Of a stretch of 64,000 bases of DNA, positions 42,647 to 50,663 are shown one piece after another; position 1 is the stretch's first letter, and every line of letters begins with the position of its first letter. The notes below the pieces were generated by a model. The model saw nothing but the letters and a program-made list of their open reading frames with translations, was not told the DNA's origin and did not search any database. Where the stretch lies: positions 1 to 64,000 of the forward strand of contig JAFTOU010000059.1 in assembly GCA_017463615.1 (NCBI GenBank), in the 5' to 3' direction. Both the position numbers and the translations under genes were made by a program. The stretch comes from Alistipes sp. Lineage in GTDB: Bacteria; Bacteroidota; Bacteroidia; Bacteroidales; Rikenellaceae.

Positions 42647-44137
42647 CTACTTCCTCTTTTTGGTAAGTTTATCCCTCCACGACTGCGGAATTTTTGACAC
42701 TACCCACTCTTTACCCTGCTTATACTTGCCGATATACCAGTCAAAGTCCAGCAATGCGGAGTCGTTTGTAGCCTTATTTGTAAGGTAGACAGCGAGTGGG
42801 AAGAGTACGATAGACGAAATCCACATACCGAGCAGTGAGCTCCATGTGCCCTCCTTAGCCATCTTCTCGCCCGTCATACTTATAATATAATATATAACGA
42901 AGAAGATAACCGAGATAACAATCGGCATACCGAGTCCTCCCTTGCGGATAATAGCGCCTAATGGAGCACCGACAAGGAAGAAGATAAATATAGATACCGG
43001 CAGAGCCAACTTGCGGTGCCACTCGTTCTTGTTGCGGTAGAGCTGGTTGAGCGCCTCTTTGGATGTAGACTCATCAAAGGAGAAGCTGTTGCGAGCCGAG
43101 ATTGCGCTCTGGCGAGCATTGCTGTAGAGCTTCTGCTTTTGGCGCGTGCTGAGGTTAGGAATTGAGTCCAGTAGCAGCTTGCCATAAGCCTTCTTTGAGC
43201 GGTCTACAAAGACTGTGTCTGGTGGCGATATGGCATCAGGGTCCTTGATGAATATCTGGTCGCGCAGCAGCGGGTTGTAGGCCGTAGTCGTAGTGCGGTT
43301 TACCGCCATCTCTAAGGAGTCAATGTTGTGCTGTAACTCGTTGATATTGAGGGTCTGACTGCTACCGCTAAAGAGGTTCTCGTCCGAGCGCTCAAAGTCA
43401 AAACCTGTCATCGGAATCTGTCCATCCTGACGCTCAAAGGTGTGGCGACGCAGGGTGCTCTTGGTGTACCACTGGCTGTTGCGCGTATGCTCGTATGTAG
43501 AGCCGTTAAAGAGCGTAACGAGCAGGTAGCGCTTGTCGTCGCTCAGGCGGATATAGCCAGAGTCGGCAATGGTGGTTGTCATATTTCCACCTGCCGAGCG
43601 GTTGTCGTAGATAAGCACGCCCGTGAGCAGCTTGGTCTCGGGGTTCTGACGCTCTACGCGGATGCTCATATTGTCAATGCCGTTGAAAAAGAGTCCATCC
43701 TGGAACTCCAACGCCTGATTTTGTCGTTGGATATCGTGGATGATGCTAAACATCTTCTTGTTGGAGTACGGTGCTAAGTTGTTGATAATGAAGAAACTAC
43801 CTATAGAGATAAGCAGCACGACAAAGACCAGTGGGCGGACAATCTTGAGCAGCGACATACCTGCCGACTTCATCGCCAGCAATTCGTAGTTCTCGCCCAG
43901 ATTTCCCATAGTCATAATGGTTGCAAGCAGTACCGCCAGTGGCAGACCCATCTGAATCATATTCACTGTGGCGTACATAATCAGCTCAATGATTACGGCT
44001 GCGTCCAATCCTTTACCCACAAGGTCGTCAATATATCGCCACACGAAGTTCATCATCAGGATGAAGATGACGATGAAGAATGTGGCAAACATCGGACCGA
44101 TGTAGGACTTGAGTATCAGTTTATATATAGTCTTCAT
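42647..44137 (-). CDS. LptF/LptG family permease (YjgP/YjgQ)
   Basis: The 496-residue inner-membrane protein has helices at about 12-35, 55-80 and 100-125, a long periplasmic region, and three C-terminal helices (about 370-460) with LVGAPLGAIIRKGGLG, a family block. With its homologue and LptB it extracts lipopolysaccharide from the inner membrane. Its periplasmic region is longer than in the roughly 360-residue enterobacterial proteins, as is common in Bacteroidota. It overlaps the metal-permease gene by one base (TAATG) and is followed by fmt. LptF versus LptG cannot be decided here. Confidence 0.9.
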   Translation of the reverse strand: MKTIYKLILKSYIGPMFATFFIVIFILMMNFVWRYIDDLVGKGLDAAVIIELIMYATVNMIQMGLPLAVLLATIMTMGNLGENYELLAMKSAGMSLLKIVRPLVFVVLLISIGSFFIINNLAPYSNKKMFSIIHDIQRQNQALEFQDGLFFNGIDNMSIRVERQNPETKLLTGVLIYDNRSAGGNMTTTIADSGYIRLSDDKRYLLVTLFNGSTYEHTRNSQWYTKSTLRRHTFERQDGQIPMTGFDFERSDENLFSGSSQTLNINELQHNIDSLEMAVNRTTTTAYNPLLRDQIFIKDPDAISPPDTVFVDRSKKAYGKLLLDSIPNLSTRQKQKLYSNARQSAISARNSFSFDESTSKEALNQLYRNKNEWHRKLALPVSIFIFFLVGAPLGAIIRKGGLGMPIVISVIFFVIYYIISMTGEKMAKEGTWSSLLGMWISSIVLFPLAVYLTNKATNDSALLDFDWYIGKYKQGKEWVVSKIPQSWRDKLTKKRK

Positions 44138-44967
44138 TATCTGTCAGTGACTTTTTTCGGATGCAAAGATAATAGTTTTACTATTATCAACACCAAAGTT
44201 AGCACAAATATTATCGCTGGACCCGAAGGAACTTCAAAATAGTAGCTTGTAACAATGCCCAACAGTGCCCCTAATGCAGCAATGATGGAGGCGAGGATGG
44301 TTATGGTCTTGTAGTGCTTTGTAACGGCGTTGGCAATAACCACAGGGATGGTCATCAGCGAAACCAGCAGCACAATGCCCATTACTCTGATAGAGAGCAC
44401 GATAGTGACAGCCGTAACCACCGCCATAATGTAGCCAATCAGCTTTGTCCTAACTCCTGCCGAGCGTGCAAAATCGCGGTCAAAGTCGATATACATTATC
44501 GGTCGCAACCACAGAATAGCGCCTATAAGTAGGCAGAGCGTCAGAACGGCAAGCGCACCAACATCCTGAGTCGTTACCGAGATAATGCTGCCAAAGAGAA
44601 AACTGGAGAGGTCGCCCGATGTGTATCCCGGCTTAAGGCTCATAAATAGCGCGCCTATAGCCATACCTATGCCCCAAAGCAGACCGATAGCCGAATCTTC
44701 GCGTATCTTGGTGTTGCTACCCGCCGCCTCAATGCCGATAGAGGAGAGGATGGCGAAGGTCATAGCGCCAAAAATGGGGTTTATGCCAAGGTAGAAGGCT
44801 ATGCCCAAACCACCAAAAGAGGCGTGGGTAATACCTCCGCAGAGGAAAACCATTCGGCGGGAGACTATGTAAGTGCCTACAATACCGCAAGTTATGCCCG
44901 AAAGTATGCAGGCAATAACCGCGTTTGCAAGGTAGCTGTACTCAAATATGTCGGTCAAAAAATCCAT
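44137..44967 (-). CDS. Metal ABC transporter permease (ZnuB/MntB-like)
   Basis: The protein has 276 residues from the ATG at 44967 (MDFLTDIFEYSYLANAVIAC) and about eight membrane helices of the ABC-3 family. The block GITHASFGGLGIAFYLGI is characteristic of zinc/manganese permeases. It would move Zn or Mn across the inner membrane, but no ATPase or binding protein lies nearby, so partners are elsewhere. An open frame continues upstream but crosses the promoter and the divergent mtaB gene, so the shorter start is used. A TATTTTTG box lies 11 bases upstream. Confidence 0.88.
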   Translation of the reverse strand: MDFLTDIFEYSYLANAVIACILSGITCGIVGTYIVSRRMVFLCGGITHASFGGLGIAFYLGINPIFGAMTFAILSSIGIEAAGSNTKIREDSAIGLLWGIGMAIGALFMSLKPGYTSGDLSSFLFGSIISVTTQDVGALAVLTLCLLIGAILWLRPIMYIDFDRDFARSAGVRTKLIGYIMAVVTAVTIVLSIRVMGIVLLVSLMTIPVVIANAVTKHYKTITILASIIAALGALLGIVTSYYFEVPSGPAIIFVLTLVLIIVKLLSLHPKKVTDR

Positions 44968-44977
44968 AATCAACCCA

Positions 44978-44985
44978 CAAAAATA
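44978..44985 (-). promoter_or_regulatory. -7 box (TATTTTTG) of the metal permease-lptF/G-fmt operon
   Basis: The minus-strand TATTTTTG lies 10 bases before the ATG at 44967 in the 87-bp divergent region shared with mtaB. It gives a very short leader. Confidence 0.55.
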
Positions 44986-45054
44986 CACTTTTTTTGTTGG
45001 AATTACACCACTTAAAACACCTTTTTTGTATCTTCGCACAATAATTGGTATAAA

Positions 45055-46347
45055 ATGGGTAAAAAAGTCAATTTTCACACACTCGGTTGCAAGCTCAACT
45101 TCTCGGAGAGCTCTACCATCGCTCGCCAGTTTGAGCAGGGCGGTTTTGAACGCGTCTCCCCTACTGAGCCTGCCGATATTTGTATTATAAATAGCTGCTC
45201 CGTTACCGAGCACGCAGATAAGAAATGCCGCAATATAATCCGTAAATTGCACCGCCGAAATCCAAATGCAATCATCGCCGTTACGGGCTGTTATGCACAG
45301 CTGAAACCATACGAAATCGCAGAGATTGATGGTGTGGATATTGTGCTGAGTAACAACAATAAAGGCGAAACATATCAACGAGTACTTGAACTGGCAGCCA
45401 AGGGTAAAACAGAGGTCTACAGTTGTGAGACAGACGAGATTACAACCTTCTTCTCTGCCTTCTCAAGTGGCGACAGAACGCGTGCATTTCTGAAGGTGCA
45501 GGATGGTTGCGACTACTGCTGTTCATATTGCACTATCCACAACGCACGAGGAAGCAGTCGTAACATCCCGATTGCGGAGGTTGTCGAGCAGGCACGAGCT
45601 ATTGTTGCGGGTGGTCAGAAGGAGATTGTGATTACGGGCGTCAATACGGGTGATTTCGGTCGCACTACGGGCGAGAGTTTTGCCGATTTGTTGCGTGCGT
45701 TAGACCAGGTGGAGGGGGTTGAGCGATACCGCATATCCTCCATAGAGCCGAACTTGCTAACTGACGAGATAATAGATATTTGCGCACGGTCATCTAAATT
45801 TCAACATCACTTCCACATCCCCATCCAGTGTGGTTCAAATAAGATACTTGCGCTGATGCGTCGTAGGTATACCGTTGAGAAGTTTGCCGACCGCATTGCA
45901 GCCGTTAAGCGTGCGATGCCGGATGCCTTTATCGGCATTGATGTTATTACGGGCTTCCCTGGCGAGACGGATGAAGATTTCGCCTCTTCGCGCGACTTTT
46001 TGGCAAGCATAGAGCCAGCCTTTCTGCATATCTTCCCATTCTCGGAGCGAGCAAATACTCCGGCAGTAAATCTGCCGAATAAGGTGCAGTCGTCGGTATC
46101 TACAGCCCGTGTGAAGGAGTTGGAGGCGCTGAGCGATAGGTTGCACTACGATTTCTGTGCTGCTGCGGTGGGTAGTGAGGCTCTGGTGCTGTTTGAGAGT
46201 ACTGAGCGAGGCGGTTTTATGACAGGTTTTACGGGTAATTACATAAAGGTCAAAGTTCCGTATAACCGTAAGTATATCAACCAGATAGTGAAGGTTAAGT
46301 TGCTCAGTATTGAGCCAAATTGTGATATTGTTGGGCAGATTATATAA
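45055..46347 (+). CDS. mtaB: tRNA (t6A37) methylthiotransferase MtaB
   Basis: The 430-residue radical-SAM enzyme adds a methylthio group to t6A at tRNA position 37. The UPF0004 domain starts with NFHTLGCKLNFSES and has cluster cysteines in TLGC, INSC and VTGC. The radical-SAM motif CDYCCSYC gives C152, C156 and C159. A TRAM domain closes the protein. TLGCKLN and the length favour MtaB over MiaB or RimO. The divergent region upstream has only a weak promoter match (TATCTTCG). Confidence 0.92.
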   Translation: MGKKVNFHTLGCKLNFSESSTIARQFEQGGFERVSPTEPADICIINSCSVTEHADKKCRNIIRKLHRRNPNAIIAVTGCYAQLKPYEIAEIDGVDIVLSNNNKGETYQRVLELAAKGKTEVYSCETDEITTFFSAFSSGDRTRAFLKVQDGCDYCCSYCTIHNARGSSRNIPIAEVVEQARAIVAGGQKEIVITGVNTGDFGRTTGESFADLLRALDQVEGVERYRISSIEPNLLTDEIIDICARSSKFQHHFHIPIQCGSNKILALMRRRYTVEKFADRIAAVKRAMPDAFIGIDVITGFPGETDEDFASSRDFLASIEPAFLHIFPFSERANTPAVNLPNKVQSSVSTARVKELEALSDRLHYDFCAAAVGSEALVLFESTERGGFMTGFTGNYIKVKVPYNRKYINQIVKVKLLSIEPNCDIVGQII

Positions 46348-46366
46348 TAATTGTAAAAAAAATTAT

Positions 46367-46374
46367 TATATTTG
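46367..46374 (+). promoter_or_regulatory. -7 box (TATATTTG) upstream of the HAMP protein-trkH set
   Basis: TATATTTGC lies 23 bases before the ATG at 46398, in the short A/T-rich gap after mtaB. Confidence 0.6.
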
Positions 46375-46397
46375 CGTAATTGAGAAGTTGTATTTCT

Positions 46398-47201
46398 ATG
46401 AAAGGTATAGGTAGAAGAGTTACGATTGGATTTCTGAGTATCGTGGCGTTGCTGTTTGCTTCGGGTGTAATTTCGCTCTTTGAGCTTAGCAATTTGAGTA
46501 ACGATACGGAGACTATTCTTGCGGCATCGCGTCGCAATCTGGAGTTGGCAAAGGATATGCTTAAGTTTGCGCACGAGCATAGCCAGGCAACGCTCCACAT
46601 TGCCCTATTTGACGACCACACACAGCACGATATATGCCGTCGTTCTATGAGCGACTTGGAGGGAAAACTCGCTGCAGCGCGTAGTGAGGCGGTGGATGCT
46701 TCGCGATTGGACTCGCTCTCAATGACCGTCTCGCATCTTAGGGAGGTGTCGGAGAGTTATCTCTTTACACCAAATAGAGTGCAGGCCGATACGCTTGTGG
46801 TTGCAGGTGATGGCGTTCAGGGTGTCGCTGCACTGAGTGGTAAGCGTTGGTATGACGAGCAGTATAAGGTTGTCTACGACGAGATGGTGGATGATATTCA
46901 GAACTTTATGACCCACACCCACAGCTCGTTGGCACCGCGTGCAGAGCAACTCAATAAGAATGCCTATCGTTCTGTGGCTCCGGTACTTATATCGCTGGTG
47001 GTGATGATTGCCATTGTGCTGATGTTCTACTATTTTATCCGAATCTACTGCGTCAATCCTATTGTGAAGATGAATAGAGCGCTGAGTGACTACTTGAGCT
47101 ACCGTCTGCCGTTTAATGTGAAGGCGGACTTGAGGGACGAGTTCAAACAGCTGGCGGATAATATAGATAAGCTGATTGGAATTACTAAGCAGAATAGGTA
47201 G
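46398..47201 (+). CDS. Membrane sensor-like protein ending at its HAMP domain
   Basis: The 267-residue protein has an N-terminal helix (GFLSIVALLFASGVISL), a helical periplasmic region of about 165 residues like four-helix-bundle chemoreceptor sensors and a second helix (VLISLVVMIAIVLMFYYFI). A HAMP-like segment (INPIVKMNRALSDYL region, here VNPIVKMNRAL) follows, and the protein stops about 30 residues later (KLIGITKQNR). No kinase, methyl-accepting or cyclase domain follows. The next start is 1 base beyond the stop and belongs to trkH. It could be a regulatory or accessory subunit of the potassium transporter, or a sensor whose output part was lost. Confidence 0.75.
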   Translation: MKGIGRRVTIGFLSIVALLFASGVISLFELSNLSNDTETILAASRRNLELAKDMLKFAHEHSQATLHIALFDDHTQHDICRRSMSDLEGKLAAARSEAVDASRLDSLSMTVSHLREVSESYLFTPNRVQADTLVVAGDGVQGVAALSGKRWYDEQYKVVYDEMVDDIQNFMTHTHSSLAPRAEQLNKNAYRSVAPVLISLVVMIAIVLMFYYFIRIYCVNPIVKMNRALSDYLSYRLPFNVKADLRDEFKQLADNIDKLIGITKQNR

Positions 47202-47202
47202 T

Positions 47203-48648
47203 ATGCGAGTAAGTGTTGTATTGAGATATGTGGGGTCGGTTATGATCTGTGTGTCGGCATTTATGGTGGTGTCGGCAGTAATATCGTATATCAACAATGT
47301 GGACTCTGGTTTCTATCCCCTGCTACTCTCGGCTCTGCTGACATTTACCCTCGGCGTGTTCCCTATGCTCTTTGTGCCGCGTGCAACATCTATCTCAAAT
47401 AAGGAGGGTTTCTCTATTGTCGTGGGCTCGTGGGTGCTGGCAAGTGTTGTGGGTATGTTTCCATATCTTATCTGGGGCGGCGAGTTTACCCTTATAAATG
47501 CCTGGTTTGAGAGTGTCTCGGGCTTTACGGCTACGGGCTCTACTATCCTCAATAATATTGAGCAGCTACCTCAGGGACTGCTCTTCTACCGCACCTCTTC
47601 TAACTGGATTGGTGGTGTGGGCGTTGTAATGTTCGCACTGGTTATCCTGCCTTCGCTCGGAACAAGCCGTCTGTCGCTCTCAAATGTGGAGCTCTCGTCG
47701 CTGGCTAAGGATAACTATCGCTACCGCACGCAGGTTATTGTTCGCATACTGCTTGTGGTCTATGTCGGTCTTACAGTGGCTACAACCCTCGCCCTCAAGG
47801 CGGCAGGTATGAGGTGGTTTGATGCGCTGAACCACGCAATGTCGGCGTGTGCTACGGCTGGCTTTAGTACAAAGAATACGAGCGTAGCCTTCTACGACAA
47901 TGTGGCGGTGGAGCTTATCCTCGTTGCGGCGATGTTGATTTCAAGTATCCACTTCGGACTCATCTACGCAACCTTCCTGCGCAAGAGTAACAATATCTTC
48001 AAGTCGGAGGTAGTGAGGACATATCTCGCCATTATCGGCGTATCTACCCTATTTATCGCCGTAAGTCTCTATGGTGCAGATATCTTCCCTACTATCTGGG
48101 AGTCGTTGCGCCACTCGCTCTTCCAGGTCGTATCGCTTATAACCACCACGGGATTTGCCACGGCAGATACCAATCTGTGGACTCCATTTGCCATTGTGCT
48201 GCTGATATTTGTATCTATCGTCTGCGCTTGTGCGGGCTCTACTTCGGGAGGTATGAAGGTAGATAGATTGCTCATATTCTGCAAGATACTTTGGGCGCGT
48301 ATTCGTCGCCAGCAACATCCAAATGCGGTTATTCGTATTCGCGTAGATGGCGTAGCGCAGGATGCGGATGTACTCAATAATGTTGTGATTTTTATCGTTA
48401 CATATATAGCCCTTATCCTTGTTGCGACCTTTACCAATGCGCTATTTGGGCAGGACCTGATGACGGCGTTCTCGTCTGCGGTGGCTTGTATAAGCAATGT
48501 GGGTCCCGGCTTTGGTCAAGTAGGCTCTATGGGTAACTTTGCAGATATCCCGGCGGTGCTGAAGCTGCAGGACTCAATACTGATGCTTATTGGCCGATTG
48601 GAGATATTTGGATTTATACAGTTATTGTTCCTTAAATGGTGGAAATAA
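47203..48648 (+). CDS. trkH: Trk/Ktr-type potassium uptake protein TrkH
   Basis: This 481-residue inner-membrane K+ channel-like subunit has four MPM repeats. Selectivity-filter segments include SGFTATGST, ACATAGFST, TTTGFATAD and ISNVGPGFG. TrkH normally needs a TrkA-type RCK regulator, which is not in the window. The start at 47203 is preferred over an upstream in-frame ATG inside the HAMP gene. Its stop overlaps the next start by one base (TAATG). Confidence 0.93.
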   Translation: MRVSVVLRYVGSVMICVSAFMVVSAVISYINNVDSGFYPLLLSALLTFTLGVFPMLFVPRATSISNKEGFSIVVGSWVLASVVGMFPYLIWGGEFTLINAWFESVSGFTATGSTILNNIEQLPQGLLFYRTSSNWIGGVGVVMFALVILPSLGTSRLSLSNVELSSLAKDNYRYRTQVIVRILLVVYVGLTVATTLALKAAGMRWFDALNHAMSACATAGFSTKNTSVAFYDNVAVELILVAAMLISSIHFGLIYATFLRKSNNIFKSEVVRTYLAIIGVSTLFIAVSLYGADIFPTIWESLRHSLFQVVSLITTTGFATADTNLWTPFAIVLLIFVSIVCACAGSTSGGMKVDRLLIFCKILWARIRRQQHPNAVIRIRVDGVAQDADVLNNVVIFIVTYIALILVATFTNALFGQDLMTAFSSAVACISNVGPGFGQVGSMGNFADIPAVLKLQDSILMLIGRLEIFGFIQLLFLKWWK

Positions 48649-50147
48649 TGAGAAAGTTAGCCTTTGTTTCAATACTAAGCCTTGTTGCCCCACTCGCCTT
48701 TGCTCAGCCGAAGATGGACTCGGCATCGCTTGAGCGTGGAGTTGTTCGCGCACAGCAGAGTATAGACTCGCTCAATGTGCTTATCGCTCAGGCGCGAGAT
48801 AGCTACGCTGCAGAGTCTGATTCTCGCGAGTCATTAGCAGCGCAGATTGCATCCTACGAGGCTGAGGCTGTGAGACTTAAGCGCGAGTATGATAAGGCGC
48901 TATTGGCGCTCAATAGCTATGAGCAGCGGGCATTTGCTCAGACCTACAAGCAGGTTGTTGCGGCTCAGATGCAGCAGGCGCCAGAGGAGACTGCTACTGT
49001 GGCGGTGAACTATCCAAAGCGCGCAAACTTGGTGTCAAATGGTCTGTTTGAGTCACTGCTCTCGGCTTCAGACTTGCGACTGTTGCGTAGTGCTCAGACT
49101 GATGAGAGTGCTGTGGTTGCTAAGGTTAAGGAGTATTTGCGCCACTACGATAAGATGGTGGCTCTGAAGTTGGAGTACGAGCGTGTAGATACCGAGGAGG
49201 CTGCAGATAGCGTGCTGCAAGTGCTTGATTCTGTGCGAAATGAGGCTGATGCGGTGGAGGATAAGCTGTCAAGTATGTGGCACAATATATTTGACAACAA
49301 GGTCTACATCTACAACCTTATAATGGAGAAGGGTGGCAATATGGAGCTACTCTCTGCCTCTGAGCAAGAGCTCTCGGCGGCTTTGGCTAAGAGCGAGCAG
49401 CGTGTGGGCGAGTTTGAGTCGGATGCGCTCGTTGAGTACTACTACCGCAAGCAGGCACTGCTCGGCTATGAGAGTAAGGTGGCGGTGTCGTTGGAGTTGG
49501 ATAGCGCACGCGACTCTCTGCAGAGGGTTAAAAAGACGCTTGTGGAGAGTGCTTATCTGGTGCCTAAGGTGAATATTGTTCGTCGCTCGTTTATTGAGCA
49601 TGAGCCTATAAAGGTTATCAAGCCTACAATTTACAACACCAAGAACCCTATTCCGCATACGAAGATTTACGACTACGGCACGGTATATCGTGTTCGTATA
49701 GGCATCTATACCAATCGCCCTAACCTCTCGGCTCTGCGTGGTGTTACGCCGCTATCCTATACAGATAGGTATCACGATGGCAAGTATGCCTACTTTGTAG
49801 GTGGCTTCCGCAGTGAGGAGGAGGCTCAGGAGGGTGCTAAGTACCTGACTAAGCTCGGCTTCCGTGCTCCGCAGGTGGTTATGTGGGTAGATGGCGAGTA
49901 TATCTCAAATATTGCCGAGTGGAAGAGTAAGAATCTCGGATTTAATATTGAGATTACGGGCGTTGCAACCCTCTCAGATGCGGTTAAGACCCATATCTCG
50001 CTGCGAAATGAGGGTTGTAGATTCTCTCGCGTTGGTGGCGCATTTATTGTGGGTACATTTGCCTCTAAGGCTGATGCAGAGCTGGTTGTCTCGGAGATTG
50101 TCGCTATGGATGGCAATATCAAGGCGGAGGTTAAGTCGGTTAAATAG
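48648..50147 (+). CDS. Secreted coiled-coil protein with C-terminal SPOR-like domains
   Basis: The 499-residue protein has a signal peptide (ending near LAFAQPK) and a long helical, Ala/Glu/Arg-rich region (about 25-300, probably coiled coil). A C-terminal part has a SPOR-like domain (VYRVRIGIYTNRPNLSAL to YFVGGFRSEEEAQEG, about 348-400) and a second similar unit (about 425-499, FIVGTFASKADAELVVSEI). SPOR domains bind glycan strands stripped of peptides, often at division sites. Coupled to trkH by a one-base overlap. Specific function unknown. Confidence 0.8.
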   Translation: MRKLAFVSILSLVAPLAFAQPKMDSASLERGVVRAQQSIDSLNVLIAQARDSYAAESDSRESLAAQIASYEAEAVRLKREYDKALLALNSYEQRAFAQTYKQVVAAQMQQAPEETATVAVNYPKRANLVSNGLFESLLSASDLRLLRSAQTDESAVVAKVKEYLRHYDKMVALKLEYERVDTEEAADSVLQVLDSVRNEADAVEDKLSSMWHNIFDNKVYIYNLIMEKGGNMELLSASEQELSAALAKSEQRVGEFESDALVEYYYRKQALLGYESKVAVSLELDSARDSLQRVKKTLVESAYLVPKVNIVRRSFIEHEPIKVIKPTIYNTKNPIPHTKIYDYGTVYRVRIGIYTNRPNLSALRGVTPLSYTDRYHDGKYAYFVGGFRSEEEAQEGAKYLTKLGFRAPQVVMWVDGEYISNIAEWKSKNLGFNIEITGVATLSDAVKTHISLRNEGCRFSRVGGAFIVGTFASKADAELVVSEIVAMDGNIKAEVKSVK

Positions 50148-50166
50148 AAACAAAATTTTATAGCGT

Positions 50167-50628
50167 ATGTGGTATATCGTTCTACTTATTCTGTTGGGCA
50201 TACTCTTTCTGATTGCAGAGTTGGTGCTACTTCCTGGAGTTACTTTCGGTGCTATACTGGCGATGGCTTGCTATGGCGGTGCAATATGGTATGCCTTTGA
50301 TACACTGGGTGTTACGGCAGGTGTCGTAACTATCGTTATCGTGGCTATAGTATCGCTTATATCCATTGTTTTCTCTCTCAGAGCTAAGACTTGGCAGCGC
50401 TTTGCACTCCGTCAGGAGATTGACTCTACAAGTATGCCGAAGCCAGAGACAGAGCTGAGTGTTGGCGCTGTTGGTGTGGCTGTCTCGCGCCTCTCCCCTA
50501 TGGGCAAGGTGCAGTTTGGTGAGAAGGTCTACGAGGCTAAATCGGCAGATGTCTTTATTGACCAGCGCGAGCAGGTCGTAGTCGTTGGCTTTGAGAACTT
50601 CAGCGTCATTGTCCGCAAAAAAAGCTAA
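50167..50628 (+). CDS. NfeD-like membrane protein
   Basis: The 153-residue short NfeD form has helices at about 2-20, 27-45 and 48-70, then a C-terminal OB-fold (about 90-150; LSVGAVGVAVSRLSPMGKV and the GQ/EQVVVVGFE block). NfeD proteins pair with flotillin-like proteins in membrane organisation. Here the floA gene is on the same strand but a GH31 gene lies between. The gene starts 19 bases after the SPOR gene. Confidence 0.88.
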   Translation: MWYIVLLILLGILFLIAELVLLPGVTFGAILAMACYGGAIWYAFDTLGVTAGVVTIVIVAIVSLISIVFSLRAKTWQRFALRQEIDSTSMPKPETELSVGAVGVAVSRLSPMGKVQFGEKVYEAKSADVFIDQREQVVVVGFENFSVIVRKKS

Positions 50629-50663
50629 ACCAAATAAACCTAAACCAACCAATCAATTAACCT

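Noticed and set aside
44968-45378. N-terminal extension of the metal permease
   Set aside because: It would run through the divergent promoter region and the start of mtaB; the ATG at 44967 gives the normal family length.
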